Assembly (NCBI GenBank): GCA_965112735.1
Contig: OZ218959.1
Coordinates: 1,798,001-1,862,000 of the forward strand
Direction of reading: 5' to 3'
Length of the DNA: 64,000 nucleotides
From: Phaeosaccion multiseriatum
Lineage: Eukaryota > Ochrophyta, other classes
Shown piece after piece: positions 25,819 through 37,440 of this stretch; the stretch's first letter is position 1; every line of letters begins with the position of its first letter. The translations under genes and the position numbers were made by a program. The notes below the pieces were generated by a model. It searched no databases. It was not told the DNA's origin and saw only the letters and a program-made list of their open reading frames with translations.

Positions 25819-26570
25819 CTTGATTCAAAATGATGAACACAAACACTCATTCACAAGCAACCACAATCACATCTCAAACTCTTCACGGCGGCTTGCGTGG
25901 TGCGTGCGTGTAGCAGCTCATCCTGACGTAGACCTGCCCCTTGTGGGCGGTGTGGAGGACAAAAGGCTGATGGATGCAGTCGACTGAGTACCGTATTCTC
26001 ACGAAAAATACAGACACCCTCCAACAAGCAGTTACTGTAGTTTGTATTTGCATTTGTTCTGCTGCCTCTGTTTCTCATCTCATGACTTTCCCACCACACG
26101 GCGGGAGGGAGGGGTGGCTTGAGCGCTTGTTCGTTCGAATATAGGCCGTCCCCCCGGGAGGATGGGGGAGAAGCTGAGCGAAGAAGCTGAGCGAGACTGC
26201 CCACTCTGCTGCAGCAAATGACACCACCACAACGACTCGACGCCGCAGCAGCAGTTGGTGATACAGCAGCCACCGTGCGATGCTTCTTGCCACCACTCGC
26301 CTTGCCCCTGCCTTTGCCGTGGCCAGGGTCGCGAAGAGCGAAGTCCTCACATCCATCTCACATGCCCATATGCCTGTCCTGCCCAAGACGCTCTGTCCAC
26401 GCACATCGCAGAGGGGAGTGGTGAGATGACCAAGAGATCTCCCGTCCCTTCCGCTGCCATCCCACCAATGCACAGAGCTCCCCTCACTTCCACTGCCATT
26501 CCATCCATCGACAAAAGCTGCTCCCCCCCTCCCCTCCCTTTTAATGGCATCCCATCAAACCATCGCCCCC
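25819..26570. other. Convergent 3' region between TMCO1 and the AP2-PHD gene
   Basis: This should hold the two 3' UTRs. No gene is supported. One copy of the dispersed CTGTATCACCAACTGCTG-type motif, in reverse orientation, lies at about 26247-26269. Confidence 0.5.
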
Positions 26571-26905
26571 TTACCCCTCGCCTCGAAAGTGGGGGAGAGG
26601 AGGCTTGCCACATGGCCGAGTGGCGGCGGTGGTGGCGGTGATGGTCATGGTGGTGGTGCAAGAGCCGCCACCACCGATGGGGGGCCGATGAGAGAGAGAG
26701 GCAGCTGGTCCAGATCCTGCGCACCTGTCGCTTAAGTCAGACGCTCGGCCATCCTTGCTGCCATTGGCCGTGGTGTTGCTGTTCAAGGCCGCGTCGACCC
26801 TGGGGGGTTGAGCCAAGAAAGCGAGACGCGGCTCCTCTTGCTTGCAGAGCCCTCCTCCCTCCCTTAGTCCACCCCCTTGCTCTCGTCCTTCACCTCCGTT
26901 TGCTG

Positions 26906-26941
<36 letters not shown>

Positions 26942-29900
26942 TTCTTGCTGCTGTATCGCCAACTGTTGCATCTTCCTGCCCTTCCGCCTCCCTCTGCCTC
27001 TGCCTCTTCGTTTTTTTCTCTTCCCTCGCCTGCCCATCTAATCTTTTTCTCTCCTTCACTTTACCCTTCCCACCTCGTCGCTCGTCGCCATTTGCAACAA
27101 GAGCGCCACCACAACCAGCAGCAGCAGCGGCAACACCGGTGCCAACACCAGCGTCAAGAAGACCATTCGGAGCCCCAGTCCGTCCATCTCCGCCGCCAGC
27201 AACGGATGATGACACGGAGCTTGCCAGCGCCGGGGACGCAGCAGTAGCAGCACTAGCAGGAGCAGTTGGTGGTACAGCTCCGTCGGCGTCACCCCCCACC
27301 CCCACATCCTCCTCCCTACTCTGGCCCTCCTCCTGAACGCTCAGATTAAGACCGGCAGCATTCGCAAGCCCCTCGCCCTCCCCCAATTTCTTGGGTAGGT
27401 ACCCTTGCTCACACCGCGGGCAATAGAAATCCCCCTCTGGAACACCGGGAAGCCCCACACAACCGTAGTGAAACTCGTAGCCGCAGTCGTGGTCGCAGAG
27501 TAGAATCGTCGCCTCATCGTTTGTCAGACCGCAGATGCCACAGCCCACTGCGAAGAAATTGTCCCCCGCGGCGCCGCCTTTCTGCTGTACCACCAACTGC
27601 GGGGGTCCTTTTCCACTCCCGCCTCCTCCTCCCGCCGGAGCTGCTGCTGATGGATCACCAACTGCTGCTGGTGGTACTGGAGGCAGGACGATCGCCTTGG
27701 CTTTACGGCCACCTTTCCCTTTGGCTCGAGGTGCTTTTCGACCATCTCCAGCTCGGCCACCTCGTCCTCCCCCCCCCGCGCCTCGCTTCCGGCCTTCTCC
27801 ACCCCCCTGCAAGACCTCGGCATTCGTCGACCCCCCAGTGGCCACGCTTGCTCCTCGAGCTCCTGCTGGGGGGCGCTGTCGTTTCCTGCCCGGCTTGGGT
27901 GGTGCCACCACTCCTCCCAATGAGGATGATGCTCCATCACTGGCAGGGGAAGCAGGGCCGGATGTCAGGCCAAATCCGGGCCCCTCGGCGCCCCAAGAGG
28001 GAAGAGCACCGGGTGAAGCCAGAGGGCTTGCTGGGCCCAAGCCACCAGCAGCAGCAACAGCCTTGTTACTACTACTACCATTGCTGCTTCTGCTGCCCAT
28101 ACGACTGCTGGCAGGACCCCCGCCTCGTTGCCCCTTGAACTCTTTCGCAATGGCCTGCAGAGATGTGAGGTAGTGCGTTCTGTCCTCGGGTTTTTCCATG
28201 GGCTCAATCAGCTGGTGAGAGTGCTCCTTGACTTGCCGAGTATCTAAGAAATACACCTCATAAATGCCGCTGTCTTCGCCTCCGTCTCCTGCTGCTGGTC
28301 CACCCTCTGCTTCTCCCTCTCCTCCTCCTCCTCCTCCTCCTCCTCCTCCTGTTACTGCAGTTGGCGACTCAAGCCCACCACCACCACCACCACCACCTCC
28401 CCCTCTTCCTCCAGCCGCAGCAGCCCCCTTCCTCCTCCCTGCCCACGCAGGAGCCCCCACCTTCTGGCACACCACGCCAGGGTAGCGCTTCTGTCCCATC
28501 TTCTCGAACTTTGACATGACGAGGTCGCCCACTTGGTACACCCTCACATTGGCCGAGCCCACCGCCGTCCGCCGCGTAGCGCGACTGCTTGAGCTCCCAC
28601 CACCAACGCTCTCTTTGCCATGGCCTGGGTTGCCGCTTAGGCTGCTGCTGCTGCTACTCCTACTGATTGAGCTTCCCTTGTTGCGCACAGCGGGCACTCC
28701 TTCCCCTCCTCCTGCTCCTCCGTCTGGTGGTGGTGGTGCTGGCGGCTCTTGCGGTCCTTGCACCAAAGCACTATCTGCACAAACAACAGACCCGGTTGCG
28801 CCTTTCGCCTGCCCCTGTATCACCAACTGCTGTTGCTGCTGCTGCCGCCGCTCTTGTCCTGGCGCTTGCCCGCTGTTTTGACGCCTCTCCCCAGCGATGG
28901 CCAAACACTCGATACAATACCAACCCGGACTCTGCTTTCGAGCAGGCGGCACAGAGCAGTGCAAGTGAAAGTCCTTGGTGCACCCCTCACAATGAATGGC
29001 CTTGGTGGGCTTGTTGAGCGTGGGCAGCCCGCAAGCGGCACACCCAGGATGCTCCCCCTCCTGCATGAGTTTCAGCTTCTTTGCACGCCCCTTCCGCTCC
29101 TCGCGGGCCAAGGCAGCGAGCCTCTTGGCCAGCACAAGGGCCTGCTTCTCTCTCTCCTTGACGCAGGATGGGCAGAACCAGTCTCCCTCGGGAATGTCTT
29201 GCACCGTCATGGGGGGGTCGAGGCAGTCAATGTGAAACTCCGTACCGCAGGAGGGGCCGTCGCACAACAGAATGGTGTCATCGCTCCAGCGCACCCCCAT
29301 CCCGCACACCTCGCAGGCGCTCCGCGGCTCCCAAGGCTGAAATTGGCCCACTTGCTCGAGCACGGGAGCCGCGGCCTTGGCCTTATCCTTTTCCTTCTCT
29401 TTGCCCTTGCCCCTGCCCTTCGTCTTTCCTTTCCCTCCTTTTTTCTGTACAGCAGCGGCGCTCGCGGCAGCAGTAGCAGCAGTAGCAGCGGCAGTAGCAG
29501 CGGCAGTAGCAGCGGCAGCAGCACTTCTTCTCTCTTCTACCACAGCCTTCTTGGCAGCGAGCAAGCACTCTGAGCTCCGGACCCCGAATGGCTCAAAAGG
29601 AGGGCTTACCCCACCCTGAGTCTCCAGCAGTGCCATGGCCGCTGCTGGAGAGGGGGCTCCAGGGAAGCCCGATGCTGTTGCCGCCGCCACTTCGTCTCCT
29701 CCATCTGCCCCTCCTCTCGACTCTCCCACCGCCACTGCTGCTCCACCGTATTCCCCGTCATTGACGTTACTAATGCCGCTGACAAGTCCGCTCTCCACAG
29801 TGCTGCCGTTCAAGAAAATGGCCCCCTTGGGCCCCTTCTTGCCAGCACCCTTCCCGGAGGGTGCAGCAGCCGCTACAGCCGCCGCTGCCGTAGTAGTAGG

Positions 29901-31140
29901 GTACTGGACGTGCTTGGGTATATCGCCACTGACCGTTACGCCCGTTACGCCCGACGCCCCACGCAACACCACTTGCAGCTCTTCCAAAGCAGATGCAGCC
30001 TCGAGCCTGCTGTCGAATGGCCCCACCACCACTTCCCCGAACCGACCGTGCATGAGCAGGGCCCTCCACAGACCATCTTCCCTCTCTTCCCGCAACTGGT
30101 ACACGTGGCCGTACGTGCGCTTCCTCTTCAACACATGTGTGGGGTGGGAGGTGGGGTTGCCTGTCTTTAGAGGCCCCGACCGCGCTCCTCCTCCTCCTCC
30201 ACCACCACCACCACCACTTCCAGTGGCTTTTGGCAAGAATTTACCTGAAGTGTCTCTCCTCATGCCTGGACCTCCCTCCGCATCGTCCCCCCTCATACCC
30301 CCCTCCTCCACGCCCGCTGCCTCGCCTGTATCCTCCCCCCATTCCACTTGTTGCTTTTGCTGCCGCTGTCGCAAGCGGTGCTGGTGCTTAGACGCGTCCT
30401 CTTTGCCCTGCTCCTGCTGCTGTTGTATCACCAACTGCTGCCCCTGCTGGACACGTGCTTTCTTCTTCTCAGACGTGCTCGCCCTGTTTGCCCGTCGCTT
30501 CTCCAGTGCCAGCTCCTTCTTCTTTGCGAGTTCTTCCTGCTTTCGCTCACACTGCAGTTCGGCCTCCTTCTTCTTCCGCGCTTCGGCCTCCTTCTTCCTC
30601 AGCGCCGCCTCGTGCTTCGCCTTCTTCTCTTTCGCCACCCTCTCCCTCTCTTCCTTCTTCTCAGCAGCCTTGATCTTTCGCCGCATCTCCCTGTCTTCCT
30701 CCTCCTTCCTCCACTTCTCCTCCTCTTGGGCCGCCGCCGCCCGTAGTCTGGCCCCCTGTATGGACCCTTCGGAGGGATAGTTGAGCTGTGCATTGGCGCC
30801 GTGCTGTGTTACTGCCACGCTGTCGTACACAAGGGCCGCTTCCTCCTCGGACGAGTACGGACCGAACCTTGTGAGCTCGTCTTGACCCTGTTGGTGACGC
30901 AACAACAAGCACAAGAATAACGACAAAAGCAACAGCCGGAGGAGGCAGCAACAGAGTAAAACAAATCGCCAATGGAACAGGGCAACGATGGGAGGGAGGG
31001 AGGAATGGAGGGAGGGACAAAGCTGGTGAGGCCATTTGGTCGAGGTTGCGTGCTCTGGAAACAGGAGATTCAAGCTCAAACAAGGAAGTGAAGGGTGCTC
31101 TACGAAGAAGAAGCTGCTGCTGTATCACCAGCTTGCTGCT
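26247..31140. repeat. Dispersed short motif, consensus CTGTATCACCAACTGCTG
   Basis: Copies or close variants lie near 26247 (reverse), 26948, 27261 (reverse), 27582, 27650, 28815, 30421 and 31120, usually embedded in CTG/CAG runs. They occur in the 3' flank, in exon 2 and in intron 1 of the AP2-PHD gene. Within exon 2 they are read in more than one frame: as QQLVIQQ-like peptides at 30421 and 28815, and as AVGDPSAA/VGDTAA at 27650 and 26948. Confidence 0.7.
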
Positions 31141-32831
31141 GCTGCCGCTGCTGCCGCTGCCCTTGGCCCCCGCAATACCTTCACTTGTGTGTAGCTGGGG
31201 TAGTTGCGACATACCTGTTCGAGACATATCTCGCAGTAGTACTTTCCCTTTTCCCTGATGACCCCATGCGTCGTCAGCTTTTGCCGCTTGGCGCTACTAG
31301 GCTTGCCCTTGTTCCCACTCGATCCCCTCTTCTGTCCGACGCCAGGGCCCTGTCCAATGGCCGTGGACAGCCCGGGCCAGCGAAAGCCGGAGTCGCTGCA
31401 ACTGCCGTTTCCCTCTCTTCCATAATCTTCTTCATGCCCAAGTCCAAGTCCGATCTGCTGGCCATTGTGACCGCCGCCAATGTAGTCTCCTGTCATTCCA
31501 CCATCTCTACTATCATCCTTCTGCATGACAGATGGTAGGAACGGGAGACCTCCACCAACATTCCCCACTGTTCCATTCTGCAGCTGCAGAGCGGGTTCCT
31601 CCATTGCTTCATTCTGCAGCTGCAGGGCGGGTAACTCCTCGTCGTCCTCCAGGGTCTCTCGACACGGCGCCACATCATCATCATCATCATCAGCAGCAGC
31701 ATCAGCAACACCTGCGGCTGCTTCAGGACTCAGTGGCCCGACGAGTCCTCCATGCCCCTCCATGTCAGTCAGCATGTCTACCTCCGCGTTCTGCTGCCGA
31801 GGGAGTCGCTCTTGTTCAGCATGTAGCTGGTACTGCTGCTGCAGCAACTGAAACTGCCGCTGATCCTCCTCCTCCCGCTGTTGCTCCTGCTGCTGCTGCT
31901 GCTCCTGCTGCATCTGCAAGGATAACCGCTGTACCTGCTCGGCCGGAGGGCGGTGACCGAGCGGGGTCGAGTCGTGTCGATGGCTAAGGACAGCGTGATT
32001 GGAAGGATAGAGCTGCTGCTGCTGCTGCTGCTGCTGAGGAGGAGGAGGAGCTTTCGCCCCTGCCCACGGAAAGCTAGGCGGAGGAGAAGCCTCCGGTCCC
32101 CTTACCCTCCGCCCCCCAACGCCCTCTCTTTGCTCGTGGGCTGCCCCTTCTTGAGCCCCCCATCCATTCATTGCACTTCGCGGACCAAAAGTACCATTCC
32201 GCCCCCCGTCGCCCCCTCTTCCTGCGACGTCCCTTGCCGCTGTCCGTTCTCCGTCCCAGTGGCCCCTGCCCCGCCCTTGAGGAAGGCGAGCCTCAACAGC
32301 AGCAGTCCCATTCATTCTCCCCGCTCCTCCTCCAGTAGGGTCTCCAGGTCTCCATCCCGCCGAAAGCAGGCTGGAGCCATTCGTCTTCATCCTGCTGCCG
32401 TTGCTGTTGCTGCTGCTACTACTACTACTAGTACTATTACTACTACTACTACTACTACTTTTGCCAGTGGTGTGCCTCCCGCTGTCTAGTGTGTGTGGCA
32501 CGTCCCTTCCCAGCGGCAACGCTGCCTTTGACCTTGCTGCTGTTGCCACCGCTTCCGTCCCTCTCCATACGCCATTTCCTTCTGCCCACCTGCCACCTCC
32601 TGGTTCGTAATCTCTGATGGATGGTGGCGCCGTCCTCTGCCCTCTTCCACCCCGATCCCAACTGTTGCCGCCCCTCCCGTTAGGAAAACCACCGCCACTA
32701 CCGCCACTACCGCCGCCGCCGCCGCCGCCACCGCCGCCGCCACCGTCAGGAGGAGGACGAGCAGGGTCAGGTGCTCGGCCTTGGCTAGGAGGGAAGAAGC
32801 CAAAGACAGGAGGGCGGTCATGCGACTCCAT
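26571..32831 (-). CDS. Large nuclear protein: AP2-like domain(s), PHD fingers and PWWP-like module
   Basis: Two exons, 32831-31179 and 30887-26571, joined at phase 0, about 1989 residues. The N-terminal 500 residues are low complexity (Gly, Ser, Gln, Asp runs). An AP2-type DNA-binding domain is split by the intron: HGVIREKGKYYCEIC before it and RFGPYSSEEEAALVYDSVA then GANAQLNYPSE after it. A Lys/Glu/Arg coiled-coil stretch and a second AP2-like segment follow (DGLWRALLMHGRFGEVVVG). Next come a PHD finger (CEVCGMGVRWSDDTILLCDG ... CPSC), a second treble-Cys finger (CAACGLPTLNKPTKAIHCEG ... CIEC), a PWWP/Tudor-like segment (GDLVMSKFEKMGQKRYPGVV ... YEVYFLDTRQVKEHS) and another PHD (CGICGLTNDEATILLCDHDC ... 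CPRC). Likely role: chromatin reading coupled to DNA binding. The ATG at 32831 is the first in frame; the C-terminal 100 residues are low complexity. Confidence 0.85.
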
Positions 32832-33326
32832 TTCCGCCGGCCACCAACCCCAGAGAGGAGCGGCAGGTATCGCTCTGGGGCGGACCACCACCGCGGACGA
32901 CTGCCACTTCTACTCGAGTAGAGCTTTCCGCTCCTCCCATCTCATTCGAGCTGACCCGTGATTACAAATGTTATGCGCACATTCCCTCTATCCAATGGAC
33001 CCCTTCCGCCTCCTCCCAAAACTCCTTGGGAGGTGCCTTCACGGAAGCACCACTTGTGCTCCAAGACAGGCAGCAAATGGCCCAGCAAAGGAAGCACGGT
33101 ACGTCTCTGATATTCTGCTGCTTCTATGACAGCGTCGTAGCGTGAGAGCAACTGTCTCGAAAGTGGAAGGACGGCGGAAGAGAGGGTGGGGAAGACGGAT
33201 TTGTACCCATAGGATTGCACATTTCCGCAAAAAACGTGATACGTTCCCCCCACCCTCCACCCTTTTCCTCTCTTCCCCCCTTCTCCCTCTCCAATTTGTA
33301 TATTGTAAGCTTATAGCCGACGTTCC
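32832..33326. other. Intergenic between the AP2-PHD gene and TRM7 gene
   Basis: Promoter and 5' UTR of the AP2-PHD gene plus the 3' UTR of the methyltransferase gene, both on the minus strand. Only short, domain-free ORFs are present. Confidence 0.5.
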
Positions 33327-35284
33327 CTAGCCATCTCCCTCCACCCATAGGGTCGGCCGTCGGCGCTGGAAGACAAAGCCGCCCGGGGATCTCATCGAAG
33401 CTACTTCCTTCCCCCCCGCCCCGTAACTACCTGTTCCCTCAGCGTCGAATCCAGACAGGTCTCCACAAGCCACATAGGGCATAATGAGTCTATGTACCCC
33501 CCCTTCTCCTTCTCCTCCTCCTCCTCCTCCTCCTCCTCCCCGCGTGGGGGTCCCTTCCTCCTCCGTCTTGCTTCCTATAAGTCCATCCTCCGTCTCCTCT
33601 TCTGCGCCTCGGTCTCCCTCCTTCTTCGCCGTGTAGGGCTGCACCAGCAGAGGGGAGAGAAGCTCCACCGAGAAGCCTTCGGGAGGGGAGAAGTCCTGAC
33701 ATACCACGAAGGCCTCAATGCTGGTGGGCCTGCTGCTCTTCGGCTTGGCCACCTGCAGCAACGGGTATGCGACACGTGTACGTGAATATTCACATGCAGG
33801 AGGTAGCGGAGAGGAAATTACCAGTCAACCTCTTGCTCAAAGGAAGGAAGGAAGCAAGGTGCAAAAGATCTCTTTATGCCTTGCTTGAAAGGGTGGGGCT
33901 GGCTTTGTTATAACACATGCTACTACAAAGCAAAAGCATGCATGTCCACACACCTTTGGTAATCAATCACACGAGCACAGGACGCAGGGAGTATGCTGCC
34001 CTGACAATACAAGAGGGTGGTCTACAACAGCCCCATCTGCACACGCACACACTCAAACTCACACACTCACACACGCATACACGCACCGTGACCCGTCCGA
34101 AGAAGAGGTCGAGTTGGCTGGTCAGGAGGTCCACGTCCTTCCCGCGGAAGATTTTGGCACAGAACGAGCCCCCCGGGGCCAGCACGTGTGTTGTGATATT
34201 GAGGGCTGCCAGAAGGAGCTGCGCGGTAGGCCGAAGCAGCGGTGCCAGCCAATGGAGGACGGGGGAAGGGGGGGGGGAGAGAGGAGAGAGATAGTCAAGA
34301 GACTTGAATCAGCAAACCGCCTGTTCTCTCTCGTTTCGGTGAACGAAAGCAGGGGAAGGCAAACTACTGCATGCTAGCGTGCTGCGGTACCAGCACAAGG
34401 ATGCCCCAACACAAAGTAGGGGCAGGCGAAAGGCAGGCCTAGGCAAGGGAGACGCTGTGCCTACCTACCACTCCGCTGCCTGCCTACAACTCTGTCACTA
34501 TACCCTTCTGTCTGGTCTCCCCACCTGCGCCTGCATGTACTCGTCGATGTCGTGTAGCCCCGTCACGTCAGGTGCGCCGTCGCTGACCACGAGGTGGGCC
34601 TTGGCGCCGCTAAAGTAGGCCATGATGGCGTCGGCGGTGGACAGGCACGTGATGTCGCCCTGAGCATGTGATGTGTGTAGCACGCATGGACAGGGGGGGG
34701 GGCGGAGGGAGTAGAGAGCAGAAAGCAGAGAGCAGCAGCGGTGCAAAAGACGTGTGCATGTGTGTGTGTGAGGAAGGGAGAGGGAGAGAGGTAGGAAGGC
34801 AGGCCGGCCAAATGAGGGGAAGTTAAAGCTGACCTGCAGCTGCGTGACTCCCGCAATGGGGGCCATTTCCTGCAAGTCCACCGCCACGATTCGCACGTCC
34901 TTCTTCTCCTCCTCCTCCTCCTTCTTCTTCTTCTCCTCCTCCTCCTGCGTCACAGATGGCGGCGACTGCTGAGGGCAAAGCTGCCCCGCGAGTACTTGAC
35001 TCCAGCTCCCGGGAGCTGCACACAGATCCACGGCACGAGTCACGCCTGCAATTACCACCCACACACAGCATGCAGTAGAACAACGTTGGTTAGAAGGAGA
35101 GAGGGGAAGAGGGACAACTTTCCGAGCCCCCACTCTGTAATTGCCATCCCACGATGCAGGGTGGCGTACCTTTAAGTATGTGGAATTCCTCGTCAACTTG
35201 TAGCAGCTTGAAGGCTGAGCGTGCCCTAAAGCCAATCTCCTTGGCCTTGCGGTAGTACACGTCGCGTTTGTCCTTCCTCGCCAT
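33327..35284 (-). CDS. TRM7: TRM7/FTSJ1-type 2'-O-ribose RNA methyltransferase
   Basis: Five exons in phase: 35284-35170, 35045-34834, 34659-34525, 34218-34087, 33752-33327, encoding about 339 residues (yeast Trm7 is about 310). The family is SAM-dependent and methylates tRNA anticodon-loop riboses. The start [19 protein letters not shown] is typical. SAM motif I is [16 protein letters not shown], and the catalytic tetrad is complete: K26 (RSAFKLLQ), D136 ([11 protein letters not shown]), K176 ([10 protein letters not shown]) and E211 (TSIEAFVVC). A Glu/Lys-rich insert (about residues 70-90) sits between motif I and VDLQEM. The C-terminal tail after [11 protein letters not shown] could be altered if a further intron exists near 33430. 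Confidence 0.93.
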
Positions 35285-35664
35285 GGTGGCACACCTCGGT
35301 GCAGCCCAACTCAAGCACCACCAGCAGTGGCAGCAGAGGTCTCACTTCCAATATCGAATTTCCAAGAGCCAGCCATTAACAAGGGGGGGGGGTTAGGAGG
35401 AGAGGGGAGGAAAGAGGGCAGAAGAAGCGCATCGAGAGTGCCATCCATCCAGTGAGAGAGAGAGAGAAAGAAAGAAATAAGCCAACAAAAGAAAAAGCGG
35501 GCCCGGGGCGGACTCTCAAATTTTTCCCTCTCTTTCTTCCCATCTCTCTCCCTCCAAGGGCTTACTTCCTTTTCTCTAGATACCACTTCATGGTGCATCT
35601 GGCAAGCTCATAAGCGTCCCAAGAAGAAACAGGGAGGGAGGGTCCAAAAGGAGAAAAAGGAACC
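35285..35664. promoter_or_regulatory. Divergent promoter region, TRM7 and the CaaX-protein gene
   Basis: 380 bp separate the two start codons. It is purine-rich on the plus strand near 35390-35475. No defined element is recognised. Confidence 0.4.
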
Positions 35665-36195
35665 ATGCTCCAAGCAGAGATGCCTTCACGGAAGGAAGTT
35701 GGCACTACAAAGTATGTCGGCAACTTTGTTGGCAATGAGCTCGCAGTTGATTTGACTGGTGTTCCCCTGTACATCCACGATGTAAAGAAAGACATTTCTG
35801 ACGACACTCTTTGCGACATCGTCGTAGCGGTGGGCAGAGGGGTAGGTGAGTGCGTGGTGTGGAAGAGGCACTTGCGGGGAAAGGCTGGTAGGGAGAAGGA
35901 TCCTTCCCCCAACACCCAGCCTCCATTCTCCTCATTTCGTTCTTCCCTCTCATTTCCCTCCATCTCGCGTTGTGTTGTTGGCATTGTGCCACCACCTGTG
36001 TGAGCCCCAGTGAACAAGGAAGGCACCCTGGCCCAAATACAGGAGAATCTCCAGGAGGTAACGCTTGCCACCGGGCTACCAAAGGGTGAGTGAGCCTCGT
36101 TCTCTCGGTGCGGTGTGGCATGGTTGACCTGCCTTGTCTTGCTGTACTCCAAGGCTGATCGGACGGCTCTGCCCCCCCTCCCTCTCTCCTCTGTC

Positions 36196-36235
<40 letters not shown>

Positions 36236-36803
36236 CTGTGTCGTATCTCTGAATGACGACTTAGGTAGCGTCACCCGTGAGTACTGGGAGTCTCATAACG
36301 TGGACGACGTTGTCAGCGCAGTGCTCAAGGGTGTGTATCGCCGACCCGACCCTAACAGTGGGAGGCCCCAGGGCGAGCAAGTGGATGTGACGGGCTGTGC
36401 CATCATGTTTTGCATGCTTCGTGAGGCCAGCTACGAGGAGGCAGTAGAGAAGAGGGAGCACCTTGGCGTGGGAACCACAGGCAACCACTATGTGAGTGAT
36501 TGAGGGAGGGAGGGAGGGTATTTTCTTCGAAACTTCTGAACCTTGAGCATTGCAGCTTGATCCCGCTTGCCTCACTCTCCCCGCTCTCCACGCGCTCCAT
36601 TCTCCACCACCCCTCTCTCTCCCTCCCCGCAGATTCACAACTTGCGTGGTCGAAGCCTGTCAGCCACGACTCGGTCCTTAACACGGGTCCCTCCGCACAA
36701 GTTTGTCATAAGTAGCGTAGTCTTTCTGGACACGGTGGATCAGCTTCCACCGGGGGAGGTCAAGGCCACTGGGGGCGGTTGCGGCTGCTGCGTGCTTCAG
36801 TGA
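35665..36803 (+). CDS. Unknown 217-residue protein with a C-terminal CaaX-type prenylation motif
   Basis: Four exons in phase: 35665-35845, 36011-36085, 36265-36491, 36633-36803. The ATG has an ACCATG context. The protein is globular-looking, without signal peptide or membrane helix: MLQAEMPSRKEVGTTKYVG, then LAQIQENLQEVTLATGLPKG, EYWESHNVDDVVSAVL, DVTGCAIMFCMLREASYEEA. It ends GGGCGCCVLQ. The final CVLQ fits a CaaX box, where terminal Gln favours farnesylation in known enzymes, and two upstream Cys could be acylated. This suggests a peripheral membrane or signalling protein. It has no GTPase motifs, so it is not a small GTPase. I do not recognise the family. Intron 2 holds a CT run at 36198-36232. 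Confidence 0.8.
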
Positions 36804-36965
36804 GGAAGGAGCACCTTCGACTCTCGTCATCCAGGCCATAAGTACTTCCCTCCCTCCTCTCCGTCCGGTCCAAGTTTAGAATACTGTCTTGTGTGAACAG
36901 CACCAAGAGGAGTGGAAGGGAGGACACAGAGACCTAGGAGGGCGTTATTTGGGCCTCCTGATAAC

Positions 36966-37313
36966 ATGGTCAGGGCCCTACGACGCTCCCTCGGCATCAA
37001 CTGCCTGAACGGACCAGGCGGGCGCCACGCTCTCGTCTGCCGCTGCAACACCCGCGCTGACTCCTTCCACACCATCGAACCTCAACCAATTGACCACCCA
37101 CCACACCGGCATGCTGTCCTTCGTCGAGGACATATGATGTTCAAGAAGAACTTCGTCCCCAGCGTCGGACACGAGAGCCCGGAGAACTTCCTTCCCCCGC
37201 ACAACATGGCCGGGACAACCGCATGGACGCCACTCTCCGCCGCGGCGCTGAAAAGTCACTCGAGATCGAGAGAGGGTGCGAGGCGATCTTTTTGGGGGAG
37301 GGAAGATTGTTAA
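36966..37313 (+). CDS. Possible small single-exon ORF, function unknown
   Basis: An open frame of 115 codons starts MVRALRRSLGINCLNGPGG, a basic start that could be a mitochondrial leader. The opposite strand is open over much of the same stretch, so coding is not secure. It lies in a 637-bp gap between the CaaX-protein gene and the fucosyltransferase gene. No domain recognised. Confidence 0.25.
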   Translation: MVRALRRSLGINCLNGPGGRHALVCRCNTRADSFHTIEPQPIDHPPHRHAVLRRGHMMFKKNFVPSVGHESPENFLPPHNMAGTTAWTPLSAAALKSHSRSREGARRSFWGREDC

Positions 37314-37440
37314 AGGTTGCGGCCGTTATAATAGTAAAATATCATCAAAATCAAATAGAGCGAGAAGAGGTATGGGACAAGGGTATTAGTGAGGGGCAGG
37401 TAGCTGCGAAGCAGCAAGGGAAAGGCCCCTGTGAGAAGTC

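Noticed and set aside
29635-30780. 381-codon plus-strand ORF inside the AP2-PHD gene
   Set aside because: Antisense shadow of a Lys/Glu/Gly-rich coding region; the minus-strand frame carries the recognisable domains.
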